Shown one piece after another: positions 13,958-14,091 of a stretch of DNA of 14,091 nt. The notes beneath the pieces were generated by a model. The model did not search any database and was not told where the DNA came from. It saw only the letters and a list, made by a program, of their open reading frames with translations. The number at the start of each line of letters is the position of its first letter. Within the stretch, counting starts at the first letter, position 1. Where the stretch lies: NCBI GenBank assembly GCA_937890575.1, contig CALADZ010000089.1, positions 1 through 14,091 of the forward strand, read 5' to 3'. This DNA comes from MAG-120531 sp002378585. GTDB lineage: Bacteria > Bacteroidota > Bacteroidia > Flavobacteriales > Flavobacteriaceae. The position numbers were made by a program, and so were the translations under genes.

Positions 13958-13963
13958 TTTATT

Positions 13964-14091
13964 TCAATCCGCCTCAAAACCGTACTCCCGTTCAACGACG
14001 GCAATTCGAAGTTTATAGCTCTGATACCATTGCTTTTTGCCCAAAGCTTTGGCCAGTTGATGCAAGGCATTGTCCCGCCAATACTTGAGTG
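13964..14091 (-). CDS. 3' end of an unrecognised gene (cut by window edge)
   Basis: Read from the right edge on the minus strand, the frame is open for 41 codons to a TGA at 13966-13964. The visible residues contain YWRDNALHQLAKALGKKQW near the start and end in VEREYGFEAD. The pattern of charged and hydrophobic residues looks helical and protein-like, and the other two minus frames give less convincing sequence. I cannot name the family from this fragment. It ends six bases before the upstream dyad of the XRE unit. Confidence 0.6.
   Translation of the reverse strand, partial: LKYWRDNALHQLAKALGKKQWYQSYKLRIAVVEREYGFEAD

Noticed and set aside
1..14091. tRNA genes, CRISPR arrays, insertion sequences or phage attachment sites
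   Set aside because: I saw no cloverleaf T-arm sequence in a suitable setting, no spaced direct repeats, no transposase or integrase motifs and no terminal inverted repeats.

Overview
The window looks like chromosomal DNA of a member of the Bacteroidota, probably Flavobacteriia or a near relative. The reasons are several perfect matches to the Bacteroidota -7 promoter element (TAnnTTTG), the scarcity of good Shine-Dalgarno sequences, an ECF sigma gene overlapping a single-pass membrane anti-sigma-like gene, short secreted proteins ending their signal peptides in AQ, and the protein families present. Genes are packed tightly, with many overlapping starts and stops. I see no tRNA, rRNA, CRISPR array, insertion sequence or phage gene. 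No gap without a gene exceeds 300 bases; the longest is 3734-3992.

Layout. (1) 1-1866, plus strand: the 3' end of a DUF6671 gene with four CxxC pairs, then a small two-helix membrane protein, a small helical protein and an SbtA-family bicarbonate-type permease. (2) 1870-2832, minus: a Sua5-type threonylcarbamoyl-AMP synthase converging on the permease gene. Its promoter lies so close to its ATG that the mRNA may be leaderless. (3) 2963-3796, plus: an SPFH/prohibitin-like protein with a lipoprotein signal, ending at a clear intrinsic terminator. (4) 3993-5686, minus: a CorA-type metal channel overlapping an AlkD-family DNA glycosylase, with two tiny chained reading frames of doubtful reality behind them. 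(5) 5770-8235, plus: ECF sigma factor, anti-sigma-like membrane protein, and a secreted coiled-coil plus beta-barrel outer-membrane protein. (6) 8306-9544, plus: a close relative of alkylglycerol monooxygenase (AGMO/TMEM195) preceded by a long hairpin, convergent with a YdeI/DUF1801 protein on the minus strand (9541-10158). (7) 10252-11677, plus: a small secreted protein one base ahead of a membrane-anchored TsdA-type dihaem cytochrome c. (8) 11687-13897, minus: an apparent four-gene unit of membrane protein, XRE-type repressor, second membrane protein and a secreted CE1-type esterase. Its promoter is flanked by two matching dyads, TGTAAA-N6-TTTACA. (9) 13964-14091, minus: the 3' end of an unrecognised gene.

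How they work together. Three units stand out as possible systems. The sigma/anti-sigma/outer-membrane operon reads as a self-contained envelope-sensing unit. The XRE/membrane-protein unit appears autoregulated through paired operators and may also control the esterase. The TsdA-like cytochrome with its small partner suggests periplasmic sulfur or electron chemistry. The rest are housekeeping genes (tRNA modification, ion and bicarbonate transport, DNA repair). Function is inferred from recognised sequence motifs; no database search was run.
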